Below, in pieces: positions 38,201 to 47,800 of a DNA stretch of 64,000 nt. Made by a program: the position numbers and the translations under genes. This DNA is from Dysgonamonadaceae bacterium (GTDB taxonomy: Bacteria; Bacteroidota; Bacteroidia; Bacteroidales; Dysgonomonadaceae): contig JAIRUA010000028.1 of assembly GCA_031254645.1 (NCBI GenBank), positions 293,279-357,278 of the forward strand, read 5' to 3'. The number at the start of each line of letters is the position of its first letter. Positions within the stretch are counted from its first letter, which is position 1. The notes below the pieces were generated by a model. It made no database searches and was not told the origin of the DNA. It saw only the letters and a program-made list of their open reading frames with translations.

Positions 38201-41200
38201 TTCGATAATTCGTTGGGAATGGAGGCGCGGCGTAGGCAGGACGTAGGATTGAACGGTTTGAGCGTGGAAGAAGAAAAATTGTTTCCCACGTATGCCAATT
38301 TTCTAAACGACTTGAAACCAAGACTTTCCAATGAGACGCTTTCGCGAATGGAAGATGACGCACATTCGCCGCTCAATAGCCCTGCAAACGACCTTTTTCG
38401 ACATTTTCGCGGCGTGGAACAAGATTTGCAACAGATGAGTATCCTCGACCGATACAAATTTTTCAACAATACGGAGGGAAATTCAACAGCGGAAGAAGAT
38501 GTCAATTTTCCTTCTACTTCGCGCTCAACGCCTGATGCAGAAGGTGTTGCTTTTGAGGTAATGAACGAAAACGAGGCGTATTATCAATACAGAATCTCGC
38601 TTCGTCCCGAAGATATGGTGGTGGGAAGGAATTTTATTGTCGATAAGCGCGAAGCGAGCGTGCGATTGCGCAACGGCGAAGAAGAAACAGTGCGTTGGTA
38701 TCAATTCAAGATTCCGATTCGCGATTTTCAGACGCGCGTGGGCAATATTCGCGGATTTAACAGTATTCGTTTTATGCGAATCTTTCTGACTGATTTTGAG
38801 GAAGATGTATTTCTTCGTTTCGCCACGTTAGACCTCGTGCGAAGCGAATGGCGCAATTATACGCAAGATTTGGTTTCGGGCGGTGCGCTGTCGGGAATGG
38901 GTACGTTGGATATTTCGACCGTTAATATTGAGGAAAACAGCGACCGAACACCTGTTAATTACGTGTTGCCGCCGGGTGTTTCGCGCACTTTCGACCCAAG
39001 TCAGCCGCAACTTCGGCAAGAAAACGAACAATCGTTGGTAATGCGCGTGCAAAATATTGAGCCTGACGATTCTCGCGCGATTTTCAAAAATACGCTGTAT
39101 GATTTTCGCCGTTACAAACGATTGCAAATGTTCGTTCACGCTGCGCGATTGCCTACTGATGACACATTGCAAGACAATGATTTGTCGATTTTTATCCGCA
39201 TCGGGTCAGATTTTCGCAACAATTTTTACGAATACGAAATTCCACTTCGATTAACGCCACCCGGACGTTATAATACACATATTTTGTCCGACCAAGAGGC
39301 AGTGTGGCGACCCGAAAATATGTTTGATTTTCCGTTGGAATTACTCACAAATCTGAAACTCAATCGCAACGCCCAACGAGGACACAGCGGCGAATCGGCA
39401 TTTCGCGTACCCTATTCGGAAGCCGACCCCGAAAAACCGCACAATTTGATGACAATTGTCGGAAATCCGTCTTTGGCAGAAGTGAAAGTGATGATGATTG
39501 GTATTCGCAATCATTCCAACACAAGTCAATCGGGCGAAGTATGGGTAAACGAATTGAGATTGAGCGATTTCGATGAACGTGGTGGTTGGGCGGCGCAAGG
39601 AAATGTCAATCTCGCGTTGTCCGATATCGGAATGATAAATGTGTCGGGAAGACGGGAAACGGTCGGTTTCGGTGCGCTTAATCAGAGTTTGTTGGAACGC
39701 CGAAACGATGATTTTTCGTTTATCAATATTGCGTTTAATCTCGATTTAGGGCGTTTTCTGCCCGAAAGAGCGCGAATATCCGCACCGTTTTTTTACTCGT
39801 TTTCCAGCCAAACGGCAACGCCGCAATATGACCCGTTTAATCAAGATATTTCATTGTCGAAATCATTGAAACAACTGCAAAATCAGCATCAGCGCGATTC
39901 TGTCAAACAGTTATCGTTGACGAAAACCACAAATCGAAGTTTTAGTCTCAATAACTTGAATATCAATATCCGAAGTCGAAATCCGATGCCTTACGACCTC
40001 GCTAATTTCAGTTTCGGTTATGCGCAAAACGACAGTCGTCATTTCAATCCCGAAATCGAATATGCGAATATTCGCGATTTTCGTTTGCGCGTGAATTACA
40101 ATTATACGCCTTCTGTGCGCCCGATTGAGCCGTTTCGGAATCGTGAAGTAAATCCGTTTCTTAAATCGGTGAATTTTAATTATTTACCGAACAATATTCA
40201 AGTGAGTTCCAATTTAATGCGTAATTATCAGGAAACGCAATTACGCGACTTAAACGCTTATTCGTCAGGCGTTACGCAAACGCAGCGGCATCTTTTGTCG
40301 TTTAGTCAAAATTTCCTTTGGGACAGAGGATTTTCCGTTGTTTGGGATTTGACGCGAAGTCTGCGTACATCGTTTCGTTCGGGCACAGTTGCCGAAATCG
40401 AAGAGCCGTATCTGCAAGTAAATCGGGATATTAACCGAAACGATTATGAGGTTTGGCGCGATTCGGTGTGGCTGAGTATTCGTCAATTGGGTAAGCCGCT
40501 CAACTACGAACAAACCACGAATGTTACTTATACATTGCCGTTTGCGCAAATTTCCGCGCTCAATTGGATAAGCACAAGCGCAGCGTACAATTCGCGTTAT
40601 CGTTGGGAACGCGGTGCGATTATTCGCGACCGAAATATTGGCAATTTTATACAAAACGATATGTCGATTACATTCAATAATCGGTTGAATATCGCCTCGT
40701 TATACAATAAAAATCCTTTTTTACGAGAGAAAAATCAACAATCGGGCGCGTGGCGAACGATATTAATGTTGCGAAGCCTTAACATCAATTTCGGCTACAA
40801 AACACGCACCGATATACCCGGTTTCGACCCGATGATTGGCGATGTTTTCGGGCAAAAAAGTATTGGCGGCGGACTTGTTCCGGGTCTCGGTTTCGCTTTC
40901 GGATTTGACAACGGCGAGCGATATATCGAAAAAGCGATGAAAAACAATTGGTTGGTTATCAATCAAAACAATATTACACCCGCGTTATTCAACCAAACCC
41001 GAAACCTGTGTACCGATGCCACGCTCGAACCGTTACCCGGATTGCGAATTAACTTGAACGCATTGTACGAAAACAATCAACGCACCGAAATCCGCTATAT
41101 GCACGAAGGAATGCCGAAAATTTACGGCGGAAGTTTTGCAATAACCACGTTGTCAATCGCTTCGGCATTTGAAAATTCAACAGCGAAAAACAATTATCGT

Positions 41201-42193
41201 TCCGCCGCATTTGAGAAGTTTTTAGAAAATCGCCATATCGTTTCATCACGTGTGCGAAAGGAGTATGAGCAAACGAACTATCCGTCAAGCGGTTTCCTTA
41301 CCGATTCGCCTTTCGGCGGACAATCGTTCGACCGAAATATCGGCGATATAAATCACAACGCTGCCGATGTGCTTATTCCCGCGTTTTTGGCAGCTTACAC
41401 AGGCGGAAACGCTAATTCGGTGGCACTCACAGCTTTTCCGAAACTTTCGGCATTGAAACCGAATTGGGATATTTCGTATAACTTAATGACTGTTTTCCCG
41501 CAGTTACAAGGCAATTTTAATTCGTTTATGCTCACACACAGATATATATCGCAGTATCGAGTGGGGGCGTCTTCATCGTTTTTGAGTTGGGTTTCGGCGA
41601 GCGATGGCAGCGGTTTGGGTTATATTCGCGATGTGGTTTCGGGTGCGCCCATTCCGTCGATGCCTTACGATATTTCGACTGTGAGCATTGTTGAAAGCTT
41701 TATTCCGTTGATTGAAGCGCGAAGCGAGTTTATTAACAATTTGAGCGCAAGTTTTCGTTTCAATAAAACACGCGTCGTTAATCTCAATATCCCTTCGCAA
41801 CGAATTGTGGAAATGAACGATAACGATTTTGTTATCGGTTTCGGTTATCGTATTCCGAATTTTAATCGCATTGTTTTTAGAAATTCGGAAAGAACAAGCG
41901 CAGGGGATTTTTCTGCAAACACCTTATCGTTCAGCAACGACCTCAATCTTCGTTTAGATATTTCAAATAAAATCACGCACGCACTTATCCGACAAATCGA
42001 CAACGGATTTACGCAAGCAACCGGCGGATTGCGAAGTACTTCGATTCGCTTTTCAGCGGATTATGCAATGAGTGAGGCGATTACTTTACGCGCTTTTTTT
42101 GATAGAATGATGAATCAACCGTTGGTTTCGGCGAGTAGTTATGCGATGACGAGTACGAATGCGGGGGTAAGTCTGAGGTTTTGGTTGAGATAA
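35285..42193 (+). CDS. sprA: SprA/Sov-family outer-membrane protein (T9SS translocon)
   Basis: SprA (Sov in Porphyromonas) is the very large outer-membrane barrel that exports T9SS cargo. From the TTG at 35333 the frame encodes 2286 residues, close to the family's roughly 2400. Many beta-strand segments and family blocks such as SYDFTRDFSVGATIMHYRERP, FSYIDDFEAATSRIDLR and EVWVNELRLSDFDERGGWA appear. No ATG is available: upstream in frame lies AKKILHIIFITVLFVLNGT, a good signal peptide ending near SIAQ. It begins at an ATA (35285-35287), and the preceding in-frame stop is the TAA of the neighbouring pseudogene. Possible starts are ATA 35285 or TTG 35333. Confidence 0.9.
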   Translation: MAKKILHIIFITVLFVLNGTRESIAQTQPQDTTKTTTFTDSINNATSNSTVSLSQFSFFNNNRPTQSALERFFGTGGVQVTTRGFIELGTGWQQTSTNNPALPQQLRRRNRFDLTPQIQLNVNARVGDKINFDMDYNTDATFDFNARRLRLAYQGDEDEIIRNIEVGNVSITSGNSLIDGGTALFGIKSDLQFGRLRVSAILSQQESERQTITSRGGVQTTPFEFQADQYDENRHFFLGYYFRDHYDHALSRLPYIQSSISITRMEVWVTNRRGNFDQVRNIVAFADLGEHNTIHNPMWTAQGIVTVPQNDANNLYNELTTTFVVARNIHQASTVFPANIVLGMDYERIENARLLAPTEYTFQPQLGYISLRAPLQTDEVLAVAFEFTYNGQVYQVGEFSNNINTEDNGGALFAKLLKPVSLSPESYTWHLMMKNIYTISHNAHNVQREGFRMNITYQSDTTGVYLSYIPDGRIADELLLRVMNLDNLNSRNDPFPDGIFDFLDGFTIDAQNGRIIFPVVEPFGSHLRKMFDNDFIADRYVFQELYDSTRTVARQIAEKNKFRMNGEFRGSSGSEINLNAMNVARGSVRVTANGITLTEGVDYTVDYISGTVTIINQSIIDSGTPVSISLENQSLFNMQRRTMMGLNLSYDFTRDFSVGATIMHYRERPLTPKTGIGNESVRNTLWGTNLSYRRESYLITNLIDRLPFVNATAPSSFSTNLEFAHIIPGHYRSGNAGSFSYIDDFEAATSRIDLRQPNAWSLASTPLNNTSTGLFPEAALSNDIAYGKNRAHLAWFFIDGIFTRRNSHLTPAHIRNDLDQLSDNRVREIFEREIFPNRELSHGQAVTITPLNLSFYPNRRGSYNLDTNVDTDGFLLNPRQRWGGMMRRLETRDFEAANIEYIEFWLLDPFANDRQGTLRGGDLYFNLGDISEDILKDGKKFFENGLPVDGDESAVGFTVWGKYPLRQSTVFAFDNSLGMEARRRQDVGLNGLSVEEEKLFPTYANFLNDLKPRLSNETLSRMEDDAHSPLNSPANDLFRHFRGVEQDLQQMSILDRYKFFNNTEGNSTAEEDVNFPSTSRSTPDAEGVAFEVMNENEAYYQYRISLRPEDMVVGRNFIVDKREASVRLRNGEEETVRWYQFKIPIRDFQTRVGNIRGFNSIRFMRIFLTDFEEDVFLRFATLDLVRSEWRNYTQDLVSGGALSGMGTLDISTVNIEENSDRTPVNYVLPPGVSRTFDPSQPQLRQENEQSLVMRVQNIEPDDSRAIFKNTLYDFRRYKRLQMFVHAARLPTDDTLQDNDLSIFIRIGSDFRNNFYEYEIPLRLTPPGRYNTHILSDQEAVWRPENMFDFPLELLTNLKLNRNAQRGHSGESAFRVPYSEADPEKPHNLMTIVGNPSLAEVKVMMIGIRNHSNTSQSGEVWVNELRLSDFDERGGWAAQGNVNLALSDIGMINVSGRRETVGFGALNQSLLERRNDDFSFINIAFNLDLGRFLPERARISAPFFYSFSSQTATPQYDPFNQDISLSKSLKQLQNQHQRDSVKQLSLTKTTNRSFSLNNLNINIRSRNPMPYDLANFSFGYAQNDSRHFNPEIEYANIRDFRLRVNYNYTPSVRPIEPFRNREVNPFLKSVNFNYLPNNIQVSSNLMRNYQETQLRDLNAYSSGVTQTQRHLLSFSQNFLWDRGFSVVWDLTRSLRTSFRSGTVAEIEEPYLQVNRDINRNDYEVWRDSVWLSIRQLGKPLNYEQTTNVTYTLPFAQISALNWISTSAAYNSRYRWERGAIIRDRNIGNFIQNDMSITFNNRLNIASLYNKNPFLREKNQQSGAWRTILMLRSLNINFGYKTRTDIPGFDPMIGDVFGQKSIGGGLVPGLGFAFGFDNGERYIEKAMKNNWLVINQNNITPALFNQTRNLCTDATLEPLPGLRINLNALYENNQRTEIRYMHEGMPKIYGGSFAITTLSIASAFENSTAKNNYRSAAFEKFLENRHIVSSRVRKEYEQTNYPSSGFLTDSPFGGQSFDRNIGDINHNAADVLIPAFLAAYTGGNANSVALTAFPKLSALKPNWDISYNLMTVFPQLQGNFNSFMLTHRYISQYRVGASSSFLSWVSASDGSGLGYIRDVVSGAPIPSMPYDISTVSIVESFIPLIEARSEFINNLSASFRFNKTRVVNLNIPSQRIVEMNDNDFVIGFGYRIPNFNRIVFRNSERTSAGDFSANTLSFSNDLNLRLDISNKITHALIRQIDNGFTQATGGLRSTSIRFSADYAMSEAITLRAFFDRMMNQPLVSASSYAMTSTNAGVSLRFWLR

Positions 42194-42197
42194 ATAA

Positions 42198-42971
42198 CTA
42201 TGGTTCTATTACCTGCGTTAATGACTCTGTTCCGAGGTATTCAACGTGGCAATAATTGGCACCAACAAGTACTTCACGTTCAATGACAATTTTATTATTC
42301 AAATAACCTGTAAAACGCATAATCTCTTCTTTCCCTTGAAGTTCTTTCCTCATCAAATCATCTACAATAATGTAATTACCCCATTTACGTGCCTCTCCCC
42401 ACCAAAATTTATTTTGCTCTAAATATTTATTTTGACTTACCCAAAAAACTTTGGTACTATCCAGCAAAACAGGTTCACCATTTGGATATCTAAGTAATAA
42501 TCCAATGAATTCAAACTGATCAGTGCAAAATATTTCACTGTCATAGGCTATCTGTATTGATAAAGGTTCAGTTCCAAGATACTCAACATGACAATAATTC
42601 GCACCAACAAGTATATCACGTTCTATAACAACCCTATCATTCAGATAACCCATAAAACGCATTATTTCTTTTTTTCCTCGAAGTTCTTTCCTCATCAAAT
42701 CATCAACAATAATATAATTACCCCATTCACGTGCTAATTTCCACCAAAATGGGTCTTGCTCCAAAAACCGATTTTGGCTTACCCAAAAAACTTTGGTACT
42801 ATCCAGCAAAACGGGTTCACCATCCGGATATCTAAGCATTAAGCCAATAGTTTCAAATTGCTTAGAACAATTTATTTCATCGTTTTCTTTACTCAAATCG
42901 CATTGTGCAAAAGTTAGCAACGCTATAATCATAGCGGAAGCAAGTAGAAAAAATAATTTTAATGATTTCAT
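42198..42971 (-). CDS. Secreted protein with tandem-duplicated domain, unknown function
   Basis: From the ATG at 42971 (MKSLKLFFLLASAM) the product has a signal peptide ending near TFAQ. Two copies of a domain of about 100 residues follow: IGLMLRYPDGEPVLLDSTKV and IGLLLRYPNGEPVLLDSTKV begin them, and each ends VGANYCHVEYLGTE. Repeat identity is high at protein and DNA level (about 42230-42520 and 42560-42850), indicating a fairly recent internal duplication. An in-frame ATG at 43001 is less likely because it precedes the signal peptide. No family recognised. Confidence 0.7.
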   Translation of the reverse strand: MKSLKLFFLLASAMIIALLTFAQCDLSKENDEINCSKQFETIGLMLRYPDGEPVLLDSTKVFWVSQNRFLEQDPFWWKLAREWGNYIIVDDLMRKELRGKKEIMRFMGYLNDRVVIERDILVGANYCHVEYLGTEPLSIQIAYDSEIFCTDQFEFIGLLLRYPNGEPVLLDSTKVFWVSQNKYLEQNKFWWGEARKWGNYIIVDDLMRKELQGKEEIMRFTGYLNNKIVIEREVLVGANYCHVEYLGTESLTQVIEP

Positions 42972-43084
42972 ATTCTGCGTTTTTAAATTATTCGTCCGCA
43001 AATATACATATATTTTTCAATGCTGACAATAATTTTTAGTTTTTTATTTATGATGGATAACTTGCTGTAGATGAGGGTATTTCT

Positions 43085-43708
43085 CTACCGAATCGCCATC
43101 TCAAACTCCCTCTCAATCTCTTTCATTCCACTATATGTATTCATAAACAATCGAAATGAAACAAGTACATTTTCTTCTTCCCGAAGTTCATTAAGCCTAA
43201 AAGACGCATACAACATTCTTGCATTTCCGGCAGGGTCACCATTTCGAGAGTAGCTGAAATACAAATCAATAGTTTCTGATTCCGGATTTCGATACAAGCC
43301 TATTGTATGCAGAACACTATGAACTTGAATTTCCAAAATCATATTCAAATAATTGCCCGCGACCCATACACTTTGTATTCTGACAGGCTCTTTTGCAAGT
43401 TGTTCCGAAAAGCCGTCTGTTCTAATATTTCCGGTAAAAATATTTGAAATCCCTCTAATTCTTATTCGGTTATCTTCTAATGGAGTGTAATTCATTACAA
43501 CACGTTGTCCGGTTTCGCCACTGTACATTTCGGGATTTATTGGCGTAAGTATCTGACCGTTATCGAGTAAAAAACGAAGTTGTGTATTTTCGTTCAAAAC
43601 AGTAGCAAAATCTACCTTAAAATCGTCCATACGTGCCGACTCTTCCTTACATCCGATAATGAATACGAGCAAGATAGCGATAAAAAAAGTGATAAAACGG
43701 TTTTTCAT
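43085..43708 (-). CDS. NigD-like lipoprotein
   Basis: The 207-residue product has a lipobox with Cys in FIIGCKEE (about residue 20) and the NigD layout: MDDFKVDFATVLNEN, then LRFLLDNGQILTPINP, GQRVVMNYTPLED and IRIRGISNIFTGNI. NigD-like proteins are widespread in Bacteroidales; some are bacteriocin-associated but most have no known function. A C-terminal beta-rich region follows. It is 11 bases downstream of the ligase-acyltransferase gene on the same strand. Confidence 0.75.
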   Translation of the reverse strand: MKNRFITFFIAILLVFIIGCKEESARMDDFKVDFATVLNENTQLRFLLDNGQILTPINPEMYSGETGQRVVMNYTPLEDNRIRIRGISNIFTGNIRTDGFSEQLAKEPVRIQSVWVAGNYLNMILEIQVHSVLHTIGLYRNPESETIDLYFSYSRNGDPAGNARMLYASFRLNELREEENVLVSFRLFMNTYSGMKEIEREFEMAIR

Positions 43709-43719
43709 TTTCCTAATAT

Positions 43720-45882
43720 TTAATGTGCTGTTAGGTGATTTTTCAACGTATTTCCGTACATTTCAATGATTTTCTTACGCAAAAAATCAATATCTTTGTT
43801 CGGAATATCAATTTTTTCGATTTGCTTTTGCAAATAAGCATCAAATTTCACACAGTCGTCATTAGCGTATTTCGATGAAAACTTGTTAGTTGCACTCATC
43901 AAGTCATAAGCAACGTAATTGAACGGAAAAAACGAATAATTCTTATAAATCTCGTTGTCAATGATTTGTGCCGCTTTTTCTAACACTTCGCTTTTCGGCG
44001 TATCTGCCGGAATAGTGTCGAGAATGGGATTAATGCAATCGGCAAATCGAAAATGTACGCGTCCTTTAAAACCCATAATACCGGTCATCATATTTTCGAC
44101 ATCGTCGCTTTTCGATTTTTTATGTTCGGGATTATCGCGTTTTAGTTGCATCTCTTTGGCTTTCAGAAAGTCAGTCGGGTCAAATTCGTATGAAATGGCT
44201 AATGGGACAATTTGTAGCTCCTTCAGCGCTTTCAACGGATTAGCATTGCTGTGTAGTGCAAGCATTTTCAACAGAGCGATTTGCGTTTTGTCGTTCGAAT
44301 CCTTCGCTCGTCCTTCGCGTTGTGCAATCCAAATTGACTGTTTGCGATTTTGTACCGTATCGTAAATATAATCGGACAAGTGTTTTGACACTTCCAGCAT
44401 TTGACGTACGGAAACGCCGCGTTTGACGATAAAACTTTTATTTAAGCGCATCAATTTTTCAATCCACGGAAATGCGAGAAGATTGTCACCAACTGCTATC
44501 TCTGTGGTATTCAGTTTCTCAGATATACTTAATATGTTCAAAAATGCAGCATCGAGCACGATATCGCGATGATTTGAAGTGATAACGTGCGCGTCGTTTT
44601 TTTGAACATTCTCCCAGCCAAAACCTTTGATTTCAGCAGTGGTTTTTTTGATCAGATGCATCATCAACGGATAGATGGCAAAGCGCTGAAATTCAGATAC
44701 GGTTTTGCAACTTTTGAGCGTCATAGTGAGTTGTCCCCACGTCATTGGTGCGATAAATTGCTCTGCTGCCGCTTTGAAATGGTTATCGTGAAGAAGTTCG
44801 TGAATGGTGCTTTCCACTTCGTCATCGTTGAGTGATCGAATGTCGTCGAAATTGTTTTTTATTTCTGCTTCGGTACTCTCCGAAACGGGCATTTTATTGT
44901 ATTCAGTTTCAATAATATCAGTCAAAACTTGTGTCATATTCAATCCTGCCGCCGCCACTTGTTGCGGAATGAAACTGGTAGTGGTCATTCCGGGCGTGGT
45001 GTTTACTTCGAGCAGTATCGGTGTGCCGTTTGAAATGATATAATCGATACGAATAATACCTTTTGCACCGATTAAACGATATATTTCTTTGGTTTTTTTG
45101 CTAATTATTTTAGCAATATTTTCGGCGATTCTTGCAGGCGTGATTTCTTCGACTTCACCGTTGTATTTGGCATCGTAGTCGAAAAATTCATTTTTGCTAA
45201 CCACTTCTGTGATAGGAAGTATCGTAAGTTCTTTTTCAGTTTCGAAACAGCCACACGTAACTTCCGTTCCGCCAATAAATTGTTCGATAATCACTTCCGG
45301 CGCTTCTTCAAAAGCCTTATTGATAGCTGCTTCGAGTTGTGATTTCTCTTTTACTTTCGTAATGCCGAAACTTGATCCGCCTACATTTGGTTTTACGAAA
45401 ACGGGAAGTCCTAACAAAGAGGTTATTTTCTCCGTATTAAACGAATGGCTTCGGCGCAAAACGATTGAATTGGCTACATCAATTCCAAAGTTGCTGAGAA
45501 AATAATTGCACGTAAATTTATTGAAAGTCAATGCTGAAGCAAGTACACCGCAATTGGAGTAGGGAATATTGAGCATATCGAAATATCCTTGCAGCGTGCC
45601 GTCTTCGCCCGGCGTGCCGTGAATGGTATTGTAGGCGAAATCAAATTTCGTCTTTTTCCCGTCAGATATAAAACTAAAATCGTTTTTATCCACCAAAATC
45701 ACCGTGCCGTGGTTACTGAGCGGAGTCGAAGTATCTACGAGCCACGCTGCGCGGTCGATTTTCACCTTGAAAACGTTGTATTTATCCTTGTCGATGAAAG
45801 AATAAATGCCTGCGGCACTTTTTTCGGACACTTCTTTCTCCGAAGAATATCCACCCCAAACTATTGCAATATTTTTTTTCAT
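43720..45882 (-). CDS. D-Ala-D-Ala ligase fused to a lysophospholipid-type acyltransferase
   Basis: The 720-residue product joins two proteins. Residues 1-about 328 are a complete D-alanine-D-alanine ligase for peptidoglycan precursors: WGGYSSEKEVS, HGTPGEDGTLQG, the ATP-grasp segment KPNVGGSSFGI and the metal site LEVNTTPGMTTTS. Residues from about 345 (FDDIRSLNDDEV) to 720 are an acyltransferase of the 1-acylglycerol-3-phosphate type: NHRDIVLD at 437-444 supplies His438, then FIVKRGVS and IAQREGRAKDSNDKTQ. The junction (about 330-342) has no stop or start of its own. In relatives I recall these as adjacent separate genes; rluD is directly upstream. Confidence 0.9.
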   Translation of the reverse strand: MKKNIAIVWGGYSSEKEVSEKSAAGIYSFIDKDKYNVFKVKIDRAAWLVDTSTPLSNHGTVILVDKNDFSFISDGKKTKFDFAYNTIHGTPGEDGTLQGYFDMLNIPYSNCGVLASALTFNKFTCNYFLSNFGIDVANSIVLRRSHSFNTEKITSLLGLPVFVKPNVGGSSFGITKVKEKSQLEAAINKAFEEAPEVIIEQFIGGTEVTCGCFETEKELTILPITEVVSKNEFFDYDAKYNGEVEEITPARIAENIAKIISKKTKEIYRLIGAKGIIRIDYIISNGTPILLEVNTTPGMTTTSFIPQQVAAAGLNMTQVLTDIIETEYNKMPVSESTEAEIKNNFDDIRSLNDDEVESTIHELLHDNHFKAAAEQFIAPMTWGQLTMTLKSCKTVSEFQRFAIYPLMMHLIKKTTAEIKGFGWENVQKNDAHVITSNHRDIVLDAAFLNILSISEKLNTTEIAVGDNLLAFPWIEKLMRLNKSFIVKRGVSVRQMLEVSKHLSDYIYDTVQNRKQSIWIAQREGRAKDSNDKTQIALLKMLALHSNANPLKALKELQIVPLAISYEFDPTDFLKAKEMQLKRDNPEHKKSKSDDVENMMTGIMGFKGRVHFRFADCINPILDTIPADTPKSEVLEKAAQIIDNEIYKNYSFFPFNYVAYDLMSATNKFSSKYANDDCVKFDAYLQKQIEKIDIPNKDIDFLRKKIIEMYGNTLKNHLTAH

Positions 45883-45939
45883 ACAATTATTAAATCAGCG
45901 TAAATCTGTGTTATCCGTGTCATCTGCGTTCCTCAAGAA
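45883..45939. repeat. Fragment of the CATCTGCGTTC repeat family
   Basis: GTGTCATCTGCGTTCCTCAA matches one arm of the 32-bp inverted repeat at 58427-58540, but no partner arm is visible, so this is a solo or eroded copy between rluD and the ligase gene. Confidence 0.5.
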
Positions 45940-47007
45940 TCATTCAATTTCTCTCGCCGCCACATATCCTCGCCACTTTTCAACTACGGCTTGCATATCA
46001 TCGGGAATTTCGCTTGTAAAAAACATTTCTTCTTTCGTGCGCGGATGTACAAAACCCAATGTGCGAGCGTGTAAACACTGACGCGGACAAATGGCAAAAC
46101 AATTCTGCACAAATTGTTTATACTTCGTGAAATTTGTGCCGCGAAGCACTTCATTTCCACCGTATCGTTCATCATTGAATATGGTGTGTCCAATGTATTT
46201 TAGATGCACGCGAATTTGATGCGTTCTTCCTGTTTCGAGTTGGCATTGCACAAGTGTAACATAGCCAAGTCGTTCCATTACAGTGTAGTGCGTAACAGCA
46301 GGCTTTCCGTGTTCGCCATCGGGAAAAACGCGCATCAACATTCGATCTTTCGGGTCGCGTCCGATATTTCCTTCGATGCGCCCTTCGTTTCCGGCAACAT
46401 TTCCCCACGCCAACGCAACATATTGACGTTTTGTCTCTTTATTGAAAAATTGTGCCGAAAGATTTGTTTTCGCTTCAGGCGTTTTAGCGATAAGCAACAA
46501 TCCCGATGTATCTTTATCAATGCGATGCACCAACCCCAAACGCGGGTCGGCAATATCGGTAATATTATCGTGTTTTAAATGAAATGCCAACGCATTCACA
46601 AGCGTTCCGGAATAATTTCCGTGTCCGGGATGCACAACCAATCCGGCGGGTTTGTTGATAACCATTAAATCATTGTCCTCATACACAATGTTTAACGGGA
46701 TATCTTCGGGGATAACTTCTAATTCGCGACGCGGTCTATCCATCACGATAGTAATCACGTCTAACGGTTTTACTTTGTAATTCGATTTTACAGGCTTGCC
46801 ATTTACTAAAATGCTATCAGCATCAGCTGCTTGCTGAATACGATTTCGGGAAATGCCCTCTATTCGCACGGACAAAAATTTGTCGATTCGCAGCAACCCT
46901 TGTCCTTTATCGGCTACAAAACGATAATGTTCGTACTTTTGGTCATCATCTCCATTTTGAAAATCATCTACCAAAAAATCTATGTCATCTAAATCATTTT
47001 CTATCAT
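45940..47007 (-). CDS. rluD: RluD-type 23S rRNA pseudouridine synthase
   Basis: The 355-residue product has an S4-like RNA-binding domain (about 36-85, LRIDKFLSVRIEGISRNRIQ) and the RluA-family catalytic domain. The catalytic Asp is in HRIDKDTSGLL, with GRTHQIRVHLKYIGH downstream. RluD modifies helix 69 of 23S rRNA. It sits between the PASTA protein gene (11 bases upstream) and the Ddl fusion. Confidence 0.92.
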   Translation of the reverse strand: MIENDLDDIDFLVDDFQNGDDDQKYEHYRFVADKGQGLLRIDKFLSVRIEGISRNRIQQAADADSILVNGKPVKSNYKVKPLDVITIVMDRPRRELEVIPEDIPLNIVYEDNDLMVINKPAGLVVHPGHGNYSGTLVNALAFHLKHDNITDIADPRLGLVHRIDKDTSGLLLIAKTPEAKTNLSAQFFNKETKRQYVALAWGNVAGNEGRIEGNIGRDPKDRMLMRVFPDGEHGKPAVTHYTVMERLGYVTLVQCQLETGRTHQIRVHLKYIGHTIFNDERYGGNEVLRGTNFTKYKQFVQNCFAICPRQCLHARTLGFVHPRTKEEMFFTSEIPDDMQAVVEKWRGYVAAREIE

Positions 47008-47018
47008 GTTAGTTTCAT

Positions 47019-47699
47019 TTAGAAAAATGACTCGTCAATTCCGCCGCCTTGCCTTGGTGGTTGTGCAGGTTGAGTTGGTGTTGTTGATTGCGGCACGTTT
47101 ATATTTCCGTTTGACGGCAAATCATAATGTTCCGGTAAATCGCCAACCATACTGCGACTCACGACCAATTTCAATGGTGCGCCTGCAGGAACTCTTTCTG
47201 CTCCTGTTAGTTTTCTGCCTCGATATTCCACCGATATCACAAGTCCGGCGTGCTGCGCAGGCACTTCCTCAATTGTCAATTGCGTGAATCCCACTGAATT
47301 TAAAAACGAGGTTGCTTGTCGAACAGAATAATCTGTCAAATCCGGAATCGTTACTTGTGGTGGATTTTGAGCAAACACAGTAATATATATAGCGCGACCT
47401 TCTTTTACTTTGTTATTTGCTCTCGGTGTTTGTTCGATAATAGCTCCCGGAACAGCATTTCGTTGATAGACAGAGTCCACAACTTCAGCCCGTAATCCTT
47501 TCGAGCGAAGTATCGCGCTCGCTTCCGCTACTTGAAGACCCTCTAAGTTTGGCACTGCTACACTGTGTCCGTGCCTCGTGTATATTTGTAAAAAAGCGAG
47601 TACGAGAAAAACCAAAGCAACACCAACAGTGATGATTGCTAAGAAATTTATCAAAATGCTTTTACCCAATGTTTTTTTCTTAGGTTGTTTTTTGCTCAT
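47019..47699 (-). CDS. PASTA-domain membrane protein
   Basis: From the ATG at 47699 (MSKKQPKKK) the product has one N-terminal TM segment (about 17-40) followed by PASTA domains (VPNLEGLQVAEASAILRSKG, IPDLTDYSVRQATSFLNSVG) and a Pro-rich tail. PASTA domains bind muropeptides or peptidoglycan. There is no kinase domain. It starts a minus-strand operon with rluD and the D-Ala-D-Ala ligase fusion. The frame is open to 47738 but the extra residues are not family-like. Confidence 0.85.
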   Translation of the reverse strand: MSKKQPKKKTLGKSILINFLAIITVGVALVFLVLAFLQIYTRHGHSVAVPNLEGLQVAEASAILRSKGLRAEVVDSVYQRNAVPGAIIEQTPRANNKVKEGRAIYITVFAQNPPQVTIPDLTDYSVRQATSFLNSVGFTQLTIEEVPAQHAGLVISVEYRGRKLTGAERVPAGAPLKLVVSRSMVGDLPEHYDLPSNGNINVPQSTTPTQPAQPPRQGGGIDESFF

Positions 47700-47800
47700 A
47701 AGTAAATATGTAATGATATTCAAGCTACAAAAATACAATAAAAAAAGGAATGCGACAATTCACATCCCTAATTTTTCCTTTGAGAAAGTTTATTTTCTCA

